64,000 bases of DNA from Streptosporangiales bacterium. Its GTDB lineage: Bacteria; Actinomycetota; Actinomycetes; Streptosporangiales; WHST01. The notes below the pieces were generated by a model. It saw only the letters and a program-made list of their open reading frames with translations, did no database searches and had not been told where the DNA came from. Made by a program: the position numbers and the translations under genes. The stretch is taken from NCBI GenBank assembly GCA_009379955.1, contig WHST01000009.1:1-64000 (forward strand), given 5' to 3'. Below, piece after piece: positions 26,225 through 34,895 of this stretch (positions are counted from its first letter, which is position 1; each line of letters begins with the position of its first letter).

Positions 26225-26308
26225 CACCACCGCTGGGGACCCCGGTAGGGGCCAGGACCACCGCCGGGGACCCCGGCAGGGGCCAGGACCACCGCTGGGG
26301 ACCCCAGG
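26225..26308. repeat. Three tandem 31-bp GC-rich units between convergent genes
   Basis: Units 26225-26255, 26256-26286 and a partial 26287-26308, each holding a GGGGACCCC palindrome. They fill the gap between two convergent stops, where they could act as a two-way transcription barrier. No T-run follows. Confidence 0.75.
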
Positions 26309-26310
26309 CG

Positions 26311-27420
26311 TTAGGGGAACGGGATCCACTCCTTGGCGGTGGTGATCTCGTCGAGGAACTCGAGGTCGACGTCCACGCCGAGGCCGGGGCCCGTGGGCAC
26401 GGCGACGTGGCCGCCGTCGAGGACGAACGGCGCGGTGACGTCGCGGGCGTAGTAGCGGGCCGACGCGCTGGTGTCGCCCGGCAGGGTGAAGCCGGGCAGC
26501 GCCGCCAGCGCGACGTTCGCGGCTCGACCGATGCCGGTCTCGAGCATGCCGCCGCACCAGACGGGTACGCCGTGTGCGGCGCAGACGTCGTGGACGCGCC
26601 TGGCCTCCAGGTAGCCGCCGACGCGTCCCGGCTTGACGTTCACGATCGAGCAGGCGCCCAGGGCGATCGCGTCGGCGGCCGAGCGGGCCGAGGTGATCGA
26701 CTCGTCGAGGCAGACCGGGGTCTCGATGAGCTCGGCGAGGACCGCGTGGCCGCGGACGTCGTCCTCGGGCAGCGGCTGCTCGATGAGGACGAGGTCGAAG
26801 TCGTCGAGTCGCGCCAGGTGCCTGGCGTCCCCGACCCGGTACGCGGTGTTGGCGTCGACCTGCAGCAGCAGGTCGTCGCCGAAGCGCTCCCGCACCGCCC
26901 GCACCGGCTCGATGTCCCAGCCCGGCTTGATCTTCAGCTTGATGCGCACGTAGCCCTCGGCCAGGTACGCACCGACCGCGTCGAGCAGCTCACCGGTCGA
27001 CGCCATGATGCCGACCGACACGCCCGCGGGGACCGACGGTGCCACCGCACCCAGGTAGCCGCCGAACGACATGCCCGCCGCGCGCAGCTCGGCGTCGAGC
27101 ACCGCCATCTCCAGCGCCGCCTTGGCCATCGGGTGCCCGTGGAACGGCGCGAGCACCTCGGCGACCTGCGGCGCGTCGACGGGTCCCGCCGCGGCGAGCG
27201 CGGGGAGCAGGAAGCGGCGCAGCACGTCGACGGCCCCCTCGACGTACTCCGGCGAGTACACCGGCTCCGACAACGCCACGCACTCGCCCCACCCCTCGCC
27301 CTCGGTGGTGGCGACGCGCAGCAGCAGGATGTCGCGGTCGGTCTGGCTGCCGAACGACGTCTCGAACGGGGCGACCAGCGGCAGCCCCACCCGTCGCAGC
27401 TCCACGCCGGTGATCTTCAT
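26311..27420 (-). CDS. N-succinylamino-acid racemase / o-succinylbenzoate synthase-type enolase-superfamily enzyme
   Basis: 369 aa, full length. The catalytic lysine pair lies in YVRIKLKIKPGWD (KxK), the metal ligands in LLQVDANTAY, LIEQPL and CLDESI, and the second catalytic Lys in NVKPGRVGGY. The tail WCGGMLETGIGRA is diagnostic of the OSBS/NSAR group. OSBS makes menaquinone precursors, but here the gene is coupled by ATGA overlaps to a GNAT and an M20 hydrolase with no men genes nearby. That is the arrangement of the known D- to L-amino-acid pathway in which NSAR epimerises N-succinyl-D-amino acids. NSAR is therefore the preferred call, based on context. Confidence 0.85.
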   Translation of the reverse strand: MKITGVELRRVGLPLVAPFETSFGSQTDRDILLLRVATTEGEGWGECVALSEPVYSPEYVEGAVDVLRRFLLPALAAAGPVDAPQVAEVLAPFHGHPMAKAALEMAVLDAELRAAGMSFGGYLGAVAPSVPAGVSVGIMASTGELLDAVGAYLAEGYVRIKLKIKPGWDIEPVRAVRERFGDDLLLQVDANTAYRVGDARHLARLDDFDLVLIEQPLPEDDVRGHAVLAELIETPVCLDESITSARSAADAIALGACSIVNVKPGRVGGYLEARRVHDVCAAHGVPVWCGGMLETGIGRAANVALAALPGFTLPGDTSASARYYARDVTAPFVLDGGHVAVPTGPGLGVDVDLEFLDEITTAKEWIPFP

Positions 27421-28319
27421 CGCGACTCCCTCTTCGTGGTCAGCACGTACCATCCGGCACGCGTCATGCCGGCGACCCGGCGGCCGTCCGCCAGTGCGCC
27501 GAGGAACACCTCGCGCACCGCGTACCGCCACTCCTGGGCAGCTGCGGGATCGGTACGGCGGAGCCCTTCGATGTCCGCGGGCGCCGCGCACAGCACGGTG
27601 TCCGACGGTGCCGGCGAGTGCGGCCGCGGCCGCCCGTCCTGGTCGGTGTCGAGAAGCACCGCGCCACCCGCGACGCGGACGTCCGGCGGGTCCACGGGAC
27701 GCCCGGCCGCCGCCGCGACCACGTGCGGGGCGCGCAGCGGCCAGCTGACCAGCAGGCGGTCGCTGCCCTGGCCCGCGTTGACCCCGTCTTCCATGTCGCC
27801 GTAGAAGTCGACGAGGTACGACGCGACGTGGGCGCCGAGCTTGGTGAGGTTGAAATACGCGTTGCGGCGCACGAGCGGGTCGAACGTCCACGCGATCGTG
27901 TCGATGCCGCGCTCCAGTGCCCACGCCCGCTGGTGCAGCTTCAGCGCCGACCCCACCCGCCGACCCTGGACCCGCGGCGCGACGCCGGTGATGTGCGAGT
28001 GCAGCTCGGCCCAGGCCCCGCCGCCCGGGTGGTGGGCGAGGAAGGCGGCGGTGACCCCCACGAGACCGCCGTCGAGGAACGCGCCCGCGACGTACGCGCC
28101 CGCATGGGCGAGGGCACGTAGCACGTCGCCGGAGACCGGTGGGCTGCTCGGATCGGTGCGCCACACGTGGCTGAGCAGCCGTTCGGCCTCGCGGTGCTCG
28201 GGCGGCTCGGTCAGCTCCCTGACGGTGAGACCGCCGGCACGCGCGACGGCGTCGGCCGCGGCGTGCGCCTCGGCGAGCTCGGGCCGGGTCAGCGTCGGGT
28301 CCTGCGCCGTGCCGCTCAT
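27417..28319 (-). CDS. GNAT-superfamily protein (COG3375-like), probable D-amino-acid N-acyltransferase
   Basis: 300 aa. A GNAT fold is visible in the first 200 residues: LVGVTAAFLAHH strand, then HITGVAPRVQGRRVGSALKL with the acyl-CoA loop, then DPLVRRNAYFNLTKLGA. This DPL-RNA-FN-KLG pattern is that of COG3375 proteins found next to NSAR genes. Role inferred: N-succinylation of D-amino acids with succinyl-CoA, giving the racemase substrate. Coupled by ATGA overlaps to both neighbours. About 100 C-terminal residues are poorly conserved in my reading. Confidence 0.75.
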   Translation of the reverse strand: MSGTAQDPTLTRPELAEAHAAADAVARAGGLTVRELTEPPEHREAERLLSHVWRTDPSSPPVSGDVLRALAHAGAYVAGAFLDGGLVGVTAAFLAHHPGGGAWAELHSHITGVAPRVQGRRVGSALKLHQRAWALERGIDTIAWTFDPLVRRNAYFNLTKLGAHVASYLVDFYGDMEDGVNAGQGSDRLLVSWPLRAPHVVAAAAGRPVDPPDVRVAGGAVLLDTDQDGRPRPHSPAPSDTVLCAAPADIEGLRRTDPAAAQEWRYAVREVFLGALADGRRVAGMTRAGWYVLTTKRESR

Positions 28320-29413
28320 CCGCGCCCGCCTCCGACGATCCGGTCGGCGAGCCGTGACACCAGGCGCATCCGCTCGCCCAGCTCGGCGACATCGGCCCAC
28401 TCGTGGTGCGTATGCGCGCCGTCGCCGACGGCACCGAGGCCGTCGAGCGTGTCGACGCCGAGCGCGGCGGTGAAGTTGCCGTCGGAACCGCCACCGACGT
28501 GTGCACCTTCGAGCGGCGGTGCTCCGAGCTCCGTGGCCACCTCCTGAGCGAGGGCGAACAGCCGCGCGGACGCCTCGGCGGCGAGCGGCGGGCGGTTGAT
28601 CCCGCCGAGCAGCTCGACGCCGACGCCGGGGACGGCGCTCGGCAACGCGCGCATCGCGGCGTCGACGCGTTCCTGCTCCGCGACCGTCGCCGCCCTGGCG
28701 TCGACCAGCAGCGACGCCCGGTCGGGAACGGTGTTGGACGTCGTGCCCGCGGAGGCGACCGTCGGCGTGACCGTGGTGCCCGCGCCCGGGTCGGCGAGCG
28801 CGGCGACCGCGATCACGGCGTGGGCGAGGCCGAGGCACGCGTTGGCGCCCTTCTCCGGTTCCAGGCCCGCGTGGGCGGCACGACCGGTGAGCACCAGCTC
28901 GTAGTTCGAGACGCCCTTGCGCACGGTCTTGAGCCGGCCCTCACTGCTCGCCTCGAGCACGAGGACGGCCGCGGCACCGCGTGCGGCGTCCTCGATGACG
29001 GGCCGGCTGCCGGGCGAGCCGAGCTCCTCGTCGGAGGTGACGAGCAGGCCGATCCGGCCGCGGTGCTCCGCGCCCGCCATCGCGTGGAGCGCCTGCACGA
29101 GGCCGGCCTTCATGTCGAACACGCCTGGCCCGTACACGCGTCCGCCGTCGACGCGGTACGGCACCGCCGCCAGCGTGCCCAGCGGGTGGACGGTGTCGAG
29201 GTGGCCGAGCAGCAGCACGACGGGGTCGGGCGGCCCGAACCGCAGCACCGGCTTGCCGCCGACCTCGCTGCGCGACGGCGCCGCGCCCAGCCGCGCCGTA
29301 CCGATCTCGGCCAGCACGTCGGCGCACCGGTGGAGTGTCTCGACGTCCGAGGACGGCGACTCGCAGCAGATCAGCCGTTCGAGGTCTTCGAGCATCCCCC
29401 TGAGGTCTGTCAT
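28316..29413 (-). CDS. M20-family metallohydrolase (probable N-acyl-L-amino-acid hydrolase)
   Basis: 365 aa, di-zinc peptidase/deacylase fold similar to carboxypeptidase G2. Metal ligands and base are visible: GHLDTVH, GVFDMKAG, SDEELGS with the catalytic Glu, then a C-terminal HVGGGSDGNF and late HTHHEW. No signal peptide, so it acts in the cytoplasm. In the NSAR pathway an M20 enzyme removes the acyl group from the L-isomer and makes the conversion irreversible; position between GNAT and the binding protein fits that. ATGA overlaps at both ends. Confidence 0.83.
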   Translation of the reverse strand: MTDLRGMLEDLERLICCESPSSDVETLHRCADVLAEIGTARLGAAPSRSEVGGKPVLRFGPPDPVVLLLGHLDTVHPLGTLAAVPYRVDGGRVYGPGVFDMKAGLVQALHAMAGAEHRGRIGLLVTSDEELGSPGSRPVIEDAARGAAAVLVLEASSEGRLKTVRKGVSNYELVLTGRAAHAGLEPEKGANACLGLAHAVIAVAALADPGAGTTVTPTVASAGTTSNTVPDRASLLVDARAATVAEQERVDAAMRALPSAVPGVGVELLGGINRPPLAAEASARLFALAQEVATELGAPPLEGAHVGGGSDGNFTAALGVDTLDGLGAVGDGAHTHHEWADVAELGERMRLVSRLADRIVGGGRG

Positions 29414-31146
29414 GACTCGCCCAGCAGTCCCCACTGCTCGGTGTTGTACGTCGGGAACGACAGGCTGTTGTCGCGGATGTTGCCGAGCTTCGCATCGTAC
29501 GCGAGGAACGACCTGTTCTGGTACAGCGGCAGCACCGCGTAGTCGGAGGAGACGATGTCGTCGGCCTCCTGCAGGCTCTTCGCCGCCGCCTCGGCGGTGG
29601 GGGCGGACAGTGCCGCGTTGAGCAGGTCGTCGACCTTCGGGTTGCCGTAGTTGCCGAGGTTGAACCGGCAGAAGGTCACGCCCTTCGGGCAGCCCAGGTA
29701 GTACGGGACGTTGGTGGTCGCGGCGAACGGCGACGACGTGATCGTGCCGACGGTGATCGCCCAGTTGCCCTCCTGCACGGCGTCGACCGTGTTGGCGACC
29801 GTGGCGATCTGCACGTCGACGCCTACCGGCGCGAGCGCTGCCTTGACCAGCTGTGCCTCGCTCGTCCGCAGCTTGTCGCCCGCCTGCACCGCGAAGCGCA
29901 GTGTCGGCACGGCCTTGCCGTCCGGGTCGACGACCTTCTCACCGACCCCTGTGTACCCGGCGTCGGTCAGGGTCTGCTTGGCCTTCTCGACGTCGCCGAT
30001 GCCGTACTCGTACTTGCTCACCGCGTCCTCGTATCCGGGCGCGCCGGGCAGGAACATGTGGCCCTTCAACGGTTTCGCGCTCTCGTCGAACTGGCCGATC
30101 GTCTTGTCGATGACCTGCGGGACGCTCACGGCCTGGAAGATCGCCTTGCGCAGCGCCTTGTCCTTCATCGGTGCCGCGTTGAGGTTCAGCCAGATGTTGT
30201 GGACCGACGCGCCGGGCGTGACCTGGTACTTGACGTTCGGCAGCTCCTCGATCTGCTCGACGATGTCGACCTGTGGGTGCGGGTAGATGGCGTCGACCTC
30301 CTGGTTGGCCAGGGAGGTCGGCTGCTGCGCCACGTCGGTGATCAGGCGGAAGACGAGCTTCTCCAGATGCGGCTTCGCGCCGTACCACTTCTCGTTGCGC
30401 ACCATCACGACCGACCCGTCGGAGGTGTACTCCTTGATCCGGAACGGGCCACCGGAGACCTTGGGGACGTTCTTGGCGAAGCCCTCGTTGAAGCTCTTCT
30501 CCAGACCCGCTGCGGTGTCGGTCGGCCCGTACTTCTCAGCGACGTGCGCCGGGAGGATGGGCGTGAACAACGCCTGCCAGTCGACGTACGGCTTGTCGAA
30601 CTCGACGGTGACGGTCCTGCCCTCGTCCGTGCCCTTCACCGACGCGATGCGGTCGTAGCCGGCGGTGTTGGACGCCTGGCACTTCGGGCACTCGCGCGGG
30701 TCGAGGGCGCGCCAGGTGTAGGTGAAGTCGTCTGCCGTGATCGGCTCGCCGTCTGACCAGGTCGCCTTCGGGTCGATGGTGTATCGCAACGTCTGCGGAG
30801 AGTCGCCCACCTTCTTCGCGCTGGTCACGAGGGTGGAGTTGAGCTTCGGCGTGTTGTCGGGCTCGATCGGGAAGACGCTGGGCAGCAGGACGCTCGCGAT
30901 GTCGAGGACGGAGTACGTCGAGCCGCCGGTGTTCAGCACGTTCCAGTTCGAGATCGGGTAGGTGATGGTGTACGTCGCCGTCCCGCCCTCGCCGACCTCC
31001 TTCACCGTGTTCGCCGTGTTCACGTCGCCGGTGACCTTGCCGTCGTCGGACGTCGCACCACCACCGGCGCAGCCGGCGAGCAGCAGGCCTGTCGTGCACA
31101 CGAGGCTGACCGTCAAGGTCAGTCCGGTCTTGAAGCGTCGGGCCAT
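29410..31146 (-). CDS. Oligopeptide/dipeptide-type ABC substrate-binding lipoprotein (SBP family 5)
   Basis: 578 aa. The signal sequence ends in LLLAGC (lipidated Cys about residue 25). A typical SBP_bac_5 body includes WSDGEPITADDFTYTW early and LAYDAKLGNIRDN at the end. A CPKC pair in the insert after DPRE (about residue 160) could make a disulfide. Start ATG 31146 with GGAG upstream. It delivers peptides to the DppBCDF-like transporter encoded divergently from 34896. Membership in the salvage operon suggests peptides with D-residues or acyl groups, which is inference. Confidence 0.87.
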   Translation of the reverse strand: MARRFKTGLTLTVSLVCTTGLLLAGCAGGGATSDDGKVTGDVNTANTVKEVGEGGTATYTITYPISNWNVLNTGGSTYSVLDIASVLLPSVFPIEPDNTPKLNSTLVTSAKKVGDSPQTLRYTIDPKATWSDGEPITADDFTYTWRALDPRECPKCQASNTAGYDRIASVKGTDEGRTVTVEFDKPYVDWQALFTPILPAHVAEKYGPTDTAAGLEKSFNEGFAKNVPKVSGGPFRIKEYTSDGSVVMVRNEKWYGAKPHLEKLVFRLITDVAQQPTSLANQEVDAIYPHPQVDIVEQIEELPNVKYQVTPGASVHNIWLNLNAAPMKDKALRKAIFQAVSVPQVIDKTIGQFDESAKPLKGHMFLPGAPGYEDAVSKYEYGIGDVEKAKQTLTDAGYTGVGEKVVDPDGKAVPTLRFAVQAGDKLRTSEAQLVKAALAPVGVDVQIATVANTVDAVQEGNWAITVGTITSSPFAATTNVPYYLGCPKGVTFCRFNLGNYGNPKVDDLLNAALSAPTAEAAAKSLQEADDIVSSDYAVLPLYQNRSFLAYDAKLGNIRDNSLSFPTYNTEQWGLLGES

Positions 31147-31187
31147 GGTCGGGCTCCAGTGGTGTCGGTCGTCGGAAGTCGAAGGGG

Positions 31188-33023
31188 TCACGGACGTTCG
31201 CCGCGCAGCTGCGCGACGGCCTGCGCCGCCGCCCAGCCGATCACCGCGTCGAGGTGCGGGGCGTTGGGTGCGGGGTCGTCGGCCCTGGTGAAGACGCCGA
31301 CGGCGTACCGGCCGCCGTCGGGGTACTCGACCACGCCGACCTCGTTGCGGACCAGCGGCAGGGTTCCGGTCTTGCCACTCACCACCACGTCGTCACCGGG
31401 GAACCCGCTCGTGAGCCGGTGCGGCCAGATCTGGTTGCCCATCCAGTGCCGTACCAGCGCGCACGCCTCGGGCGGCGCCGCCTCGTCGCGCCAGATGAGC
31501 GCCAGCAGCCGGGTGATCTCCTCGGGCGTGGTGCGGCAGGTGTCGTCGGGGTTCAGTGCCCGGAGCGCCCGCAGACGGGCGAGCGGGACGGCGGCGAGCT
31601 CCCGCTCGTCGTCGCGGTAGCTGATGTCGAGGTCGTCCTCGATGCTGCCGAGGATCTCGCTGCAGTTCTGCGGAACGGCGGTCGCGACGAGCCCGAGCTC
31701 CGCGAGGAGTGACGCGACCCGGTCCTTGCCGACCCTGCCAAGGACGAGGTCGGTCGCCACGTTGTCACTGATGACCATCATCAGCAGGGCGAGGTCGCGG
31801 TACGACATCACGACGTCGTCGCGGTGCGGGGCGAGGCCGAACGGCGACGGTACCTCGTCGTCCTCGCCGACGGTGATCCGCTCGGTCAGGTCGACGTCGC
31901 CGGCCACCGACTGCCGAGCCAGCTCGACGGCGACGGGCACCTTGAACACCGACGCCGTCACCACGGGCGTGGACTCGCCGACGCCGACCGCCTTGCCGCT
32001 GTCGACGTCGCGCGCGTGCAGCCAGATCTCGACGCCGAGCTCGCTCACGCGCTCGCGGATCTCCCCGGGTGTCGACGCGGTGGCGGAGGCGAGCACCCGC
32101 CTGCGGGCGAGCGAGTCGAACGGGCCGGCCGACCGCACGTGGTCGACGGCGAGCCTGGCCACTGTCCCGATGCATGCGTCGACGTCGGGCCTGCGGTACT
32201 CGTGGTCGGCGGTACGCAGGAACACCGCGACCGCGTAGCGGCCGGTGCTGTCCTCGACGACGCCGACCTCGTTGCGCCAGAACGGCAGCGTGCCGGTCTT
32301 GCCGGACACCCGCACCCCGGTCTCGGTGAAGCCGCTGCGCAGCCGGTGCGGCCACGCCTGCAGGCCGAGGACGCGGCGCATGTCCGCACACGCCCGCGGA
32401 GCCGCGGCCGTGTCGTCCCAGATCGCGGCCAGCAGGCGGGTGATCTCGCGCGGGGTGCCGGCCTGCAGGGTGCGCTCCGGGTCGATCGCCCGGGCGTCGC
32501 GCAGCCGCGCGAGGTCGACGTCGCCGCCCTCGCCGTCCGGCGCGTCCTCGGCGAGCATCCGGTAGATGTCGTCACAGGTGCCGTCGACCCGTGTCGTGGT
32601 CAGGCCGAGCTCGCGGAGGGTGGCGTTGATCGCGTCGGTGCCGAGGAGGTCGACGAGCACGTCGGTGGCGGCGTTGTCGCTGACGCTCATCATCCAGTAC
32701 GCGAGGTCGCGCAGCGACAGCTCGACGGGGTCGGCCATGACCGACAGGCCGGTCGGGCCATCGGAGCGCCCCTCGACGGGCACGTCGATACGCGTGGCAG
32801 GGTCAAGGCGCCCGTCACCGAACCGGCGGAACAGCTCGACGAGCACCGGGATCTTGAACACGCTGGCGAGCACGACGAGCCCGTCGTCGCCATAACCGAC
32901 CTCGGTGCCGGCGTCGAGGTCGACCGCGTGCACCCAGCCCTGCGCACCGACAGCGTCGAGCGCCTCCTCGACGGCGGCCGCGAACGGCGCGGCCTCGGTG
33001 ACGGATCCCGAAGGGGCTGCCAC
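31188..33023 (-). CDS. Tandem two-domain class A beta-lactamase-fold serine hydrolase
   Basis: 611 aa holding two complete class-A-like domains in one chain. Domain 1 has S54-VF-K57, S115-D-N and K242-T-G; domain 2 has S358-VF-K361, S419-D-N and K551-T-G. Both therefore keep the nucleophile, the SDN and the KTG motifs, and the domains share many other blocks (ASVFK, WPHRL, SGKTGTLP, RNEVGVVE). Each alone is the usual size of a PF13354 serine hydrolase. There is no signal peptide, unlike secreted beta-lactamases. GTG 33023 follows GGGAGG at 5 nt and sits 2 nt after the deacylase stop. Placement with D-amino-acid genes suggests D-stereospecific peptidase, amidase or esterase activity. Antibiotic resistance is not supported. 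Confidence 0.85.
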   Translation of the reverse strand: MAAPSGSVTEAAPFAAAVEEALDAVGAQGWVHAVDLDAGTEVGYGDDGLVVLASVFKIPVLVELFRRFGDGRLDPATRIDVPVEGRSDGPTGLSVMADPVELSLRDLAYWMMSVSDNAATDVLVDLLGTDAINATLRELGLTTTRVDGTCDDIYRMLAEDAPDGEGGDVDLARLRDARAIDPERTLQAGTPREITRLLAAIWDDTAAAPRACADMRRVLGLQAWPHRLRSGFTETGVRVSGKTGTLPFWRNEVGVVEDSTGRYAVAVFLRTADHEYRRPDVDACIGTVARLAVDHVRSAGPFDSLARRRVLASATASTPGEIRERVSELGVEIWLHARDVDSGKAVGVGESTPVVTASVFKVPVAVELARQSVAGDVDLTERITVGEDDEVPSPFGLAPHRDDVVMSYRDLALLMMVISDNVATDLVLGRVGKDRVASLLAELGLVATAVPQNCSEILGSIEDDLDISYRDDERELAAVPLARLRALRALNPDDTCRTTPEEITRLLALIWRDEAAPPEACALVRHWMGNQIWPHRLTSGFPGDDVVVSGKTGTLPLVRNEVGVVEYPDGGRYAVGVFTRADDPAPNAPHLDAVIGWAAAQAVAQLRGERP

Positions 33024-33025
33024 GG

Positions 33026-34627
33026 CTACCTCCCACGTTTCAACGCACGACCGGCCAACCGGCCGGTCGGCGTACCGTCGGCGAACGCGGTCTCGCCGTT
33101 GACCACCACGTGCCGGACGCCGGACGCGTATCGGTGCGCGTTCTCGTACGTCGCGTGGTCGGCGATCGTGTCGGGGTCGAACACGACGACGTCGGCGAGC
33201 TTGCCCGGCGCGAGCAGGCCGCGGTCGCGCAGGCCGAGGTTGCCGGCGGGCAGGCTCGTCATCCTGCGTACCGCCTCGCCGAGGGAGAGCACGGACTGCT
33301 CGCGCACGTACCTGCCGAGGATGCGGGCGAACGTGCCGTACGTCCGCGGGTGCGCGGCGGCGTCGGTGTACGGCTCCTCGGCGGCCAGGGAGGCGGCGTC
33401 GGACCCGACCGAGACCCACGGGTTGCGCAGCGCGGTGCGCAGCACGTCCTCGTCCATCATGAAGTACATCGCGTCGATCGACGGCTCCTGCTCCACCAGC
33501 TCGAGGAGCGTCTCCACCGGATCGGCGCCGTTCCCGTCGGCCACGGACTGCAGGCTGCGGCCGCGGTGCGCGGCCGCGGGCCCGTTCGGGTCGGGGAGCA
33601 GCAGCACGCCCCCGGCGCCCCCCGAGGCGAGGAACAGGTTCTCCCAGCGCTCGGACGGGGTGACCACGGCCTCGCGGATCCGCGCCCGTTCGGCCGGGTC
33701 GCGTAGCCGGGCCGCGAGCGCCGCGTAGCCGCCCTCGTGGAAGTCCGGCGGGATCGAGGCGGCCAGACCGGTCTGGCCGGCGATGTACGGGTAGACGTCG
33801 GCGGTCACGACCTGGCCGGTGGCCCGTGCGGCCTCGACGCGCGCGACCGCCTTCTCCATCTTGGGCCAGTTCTGCCGTCCCGCGGCCTTGAGGTGGTAGA
33901 TCTCCGCGTGCAACCCGGCCCGCCGACCGATCTCGATCAGCTCGTCGACCGCGTCGAGGAAGTGGTCGCCCTCGCTGCGCATGTGCGAGATGTACATGCC
34001 GTCGTGCCTCGCCACGACCTCGCACAGCGCGACGAGCTCGTCGGTGGACGCGAAGCAGCCCGGCGGGTAGATGAGGGCCGAGCCGAGCCCGAGCGCACCG
34101 TCGGCCATCTCCTCGTCGAGGATGCCGCGGACGCGCGACAGCTCGGCGTCGGTCATCGGCCTGTTGTCCGCTCCCGCGCCGAGCATGCGCATGTTGTGCG
34201 CACCGACGAAGCTCGCCACGTTCTGCGCGACGCCCTTGCCCGCCAGGTGGGACAGGAAGTCCGTAAGGCGATCCCAGTCCAGCGACGGGTGGTCGGCGTC
34301 GAGGCCGGGTTCGAGCAGCGCCCTCGTCTCGTCGGTGAACGGCCCGATCGAGGTGCCCTCGCCGAAGACCTCGGTGGTGACGCCCTGGTAGAGGTCCGAC
34401 AGGCCGCGGCCGTCGCGCTCCAGGCTGAAGTACGCGTGGCTCAGCACGTTGACGAACCCGGGCGCGACCACCAGCCCCGTCGCGTCGAGCACCGCCGCGT
34501 CGTGCACGTCGTCGCCGGGACCGACGGCGGTGATCCGGTCGCCGTCGACGAGCACGTCGGCCACGCGGCCGTCCCCGCCGCCGCCGTCATGGACCGTTCC
34601 ACCGCGGATCACCAGGGTCGTCGACAT
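33026..34627 (-). CDS. N-acyl-D-amino-acid deacylase (amidohydrolase) family protein
   Basis: 533 aa amidohydrolase. The strand-1 segment of the barrel reads APGFVNVLSHAYFSL where classical D-aminoacylases have an HxH zinc motif, so the first His is gone. The VTTEVFGEGTS segment also lacks the metal-bridging Cys found in the classical enzyme. Later metal ligands remain: YISHMRSEG, IYHLKAAG and SVGSDAAS. It belongs to a recognisable side branch of the family. Start ATG 34627. First gene of the minus-strand operon, probably freeing D-amino acids from N-acyl or peptide linkage. Confidence 0.83.
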   Translation of the reverse strand: MSTTLVIRGGTVHDGGGGDGRVADVLVDGDRITAVGPGDDVHDAAVLDATGLVVAPGFVNVLSHAYFSLERDGRGLSDLYQGVTTEVFGEGTSIGPFTDETRALLEPGLDADHPSLDWDRLTDFLSHLAGKGVAQNVASFVGAHNMRMLGAGADNRPMTDAELSRVRGILDEEMADGALGLGSALIYPPGCFASTDELVALCEVVARHDGMYISHMRSEGDHFLDAVDELIEIGRRAGLHAEIYHLKAAGRQNWPKMEKAVARVEAARATGQVVTADVYPYIAGQTGLAASIPPDFHEGGYAALAARLRDPAERARIREAVVTPSERWENLFLASGGAGGVLLLPDPNGPAAAHRGRSLQSVADGNGADPVETLLELVEQEPSIDAMYFMMDEDVLRTALRNPWVSVGSDAASLAAEEPYTDAAAHPRTYGTFARILGRYVREQSVLSLGEAVRRMTSLPAGNLGLRDRGLLAPGKLADVVVFDPDTIADHATYENAHRYASGVRHVVVNGETAFADGTPTGRLAGRALKRGR

Positions 34628-34712
34628 GAGAGCATCATGGGGCCGCCGGGGTCGGTCCGCTTCGGCCGTCCGCACAACTGGGCGGCCGGTTCTTCGTGTG
34701 AGACGCCGACGA

Positions 34713-34776
34713 CGTGACGGTCACGCTCGCGCACGCTGCCGGTACGACTGTGCACGCTGGTACAACGGTGCACGCT
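34713..34776. promoter_or_regulatory. Operator-like palindrome and tandem 18-bp repeat in the divergent control region
   Basis: CGTGACGGTCACG (34713-34725) is a perfect palindrome around a central G. It is followed by two adjacent 18-bp units, GGTACGACTGTGCACGCT (34741-34758) and GGTACAACGGTGCACGCT (34759-34776), differing at two bases. They sit between the deacylase operon and the divergent permease operon and probably bind a regulator, but no regulator gene is adjacent. Confidence 0.5.
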
Positions 34777-34801
34777 GCCGGTAACAGCGACGGGAGACCA
34801 G

Positions 34802-34888
34802 GTGGAGAGCACCCCCACAATGCGCACCCTGCTGAAGGCGTCGCTCGCCGGCGTGACCGGCGCCGCCGCGGTGAGGGAGATCTGGTAG
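34802..34888 (+). CDS. Possible 28-residue leader peptide upstream of the permease genes
   Basis: GTG 34802 is preceded by GGGAG at 5 nt, and an in-frame ATG lies at 34820. The frame ends in TAG 8 nt before the permease start, which itself has no well-placed ribosome site (GAGGGAGA is 15 nt away). Translation of the permease could therefore depend on this small frame. The peptide (…MRTLLKASLAGVTGAAAV…) is mildly hydrophobic. No homologue known to me. Confidence 0.4.
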   Translation: MESTPTMRTLLKASLAGVTGAAAVREIW

Positions 34889-34895
34889 CCGACCC

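Noticed and set aside
26225-26308. CRISPR array
   Set aside because: Units are directly adjacent with no unique spacers, and no cas genes exist in the window.
26311-27420. Menaquinone biosynthesis menC
   Set aside because: No other men gene is present and the neighbours are those of the NSAR pathway. OSBS activity cannot be excluded, since family members can do both.
31188-33023. Beta-lactam resistance gene
   Set aside because: No signal peptide, PF13354-type rather than true class A sequence, and set among D-amino-acid genes.
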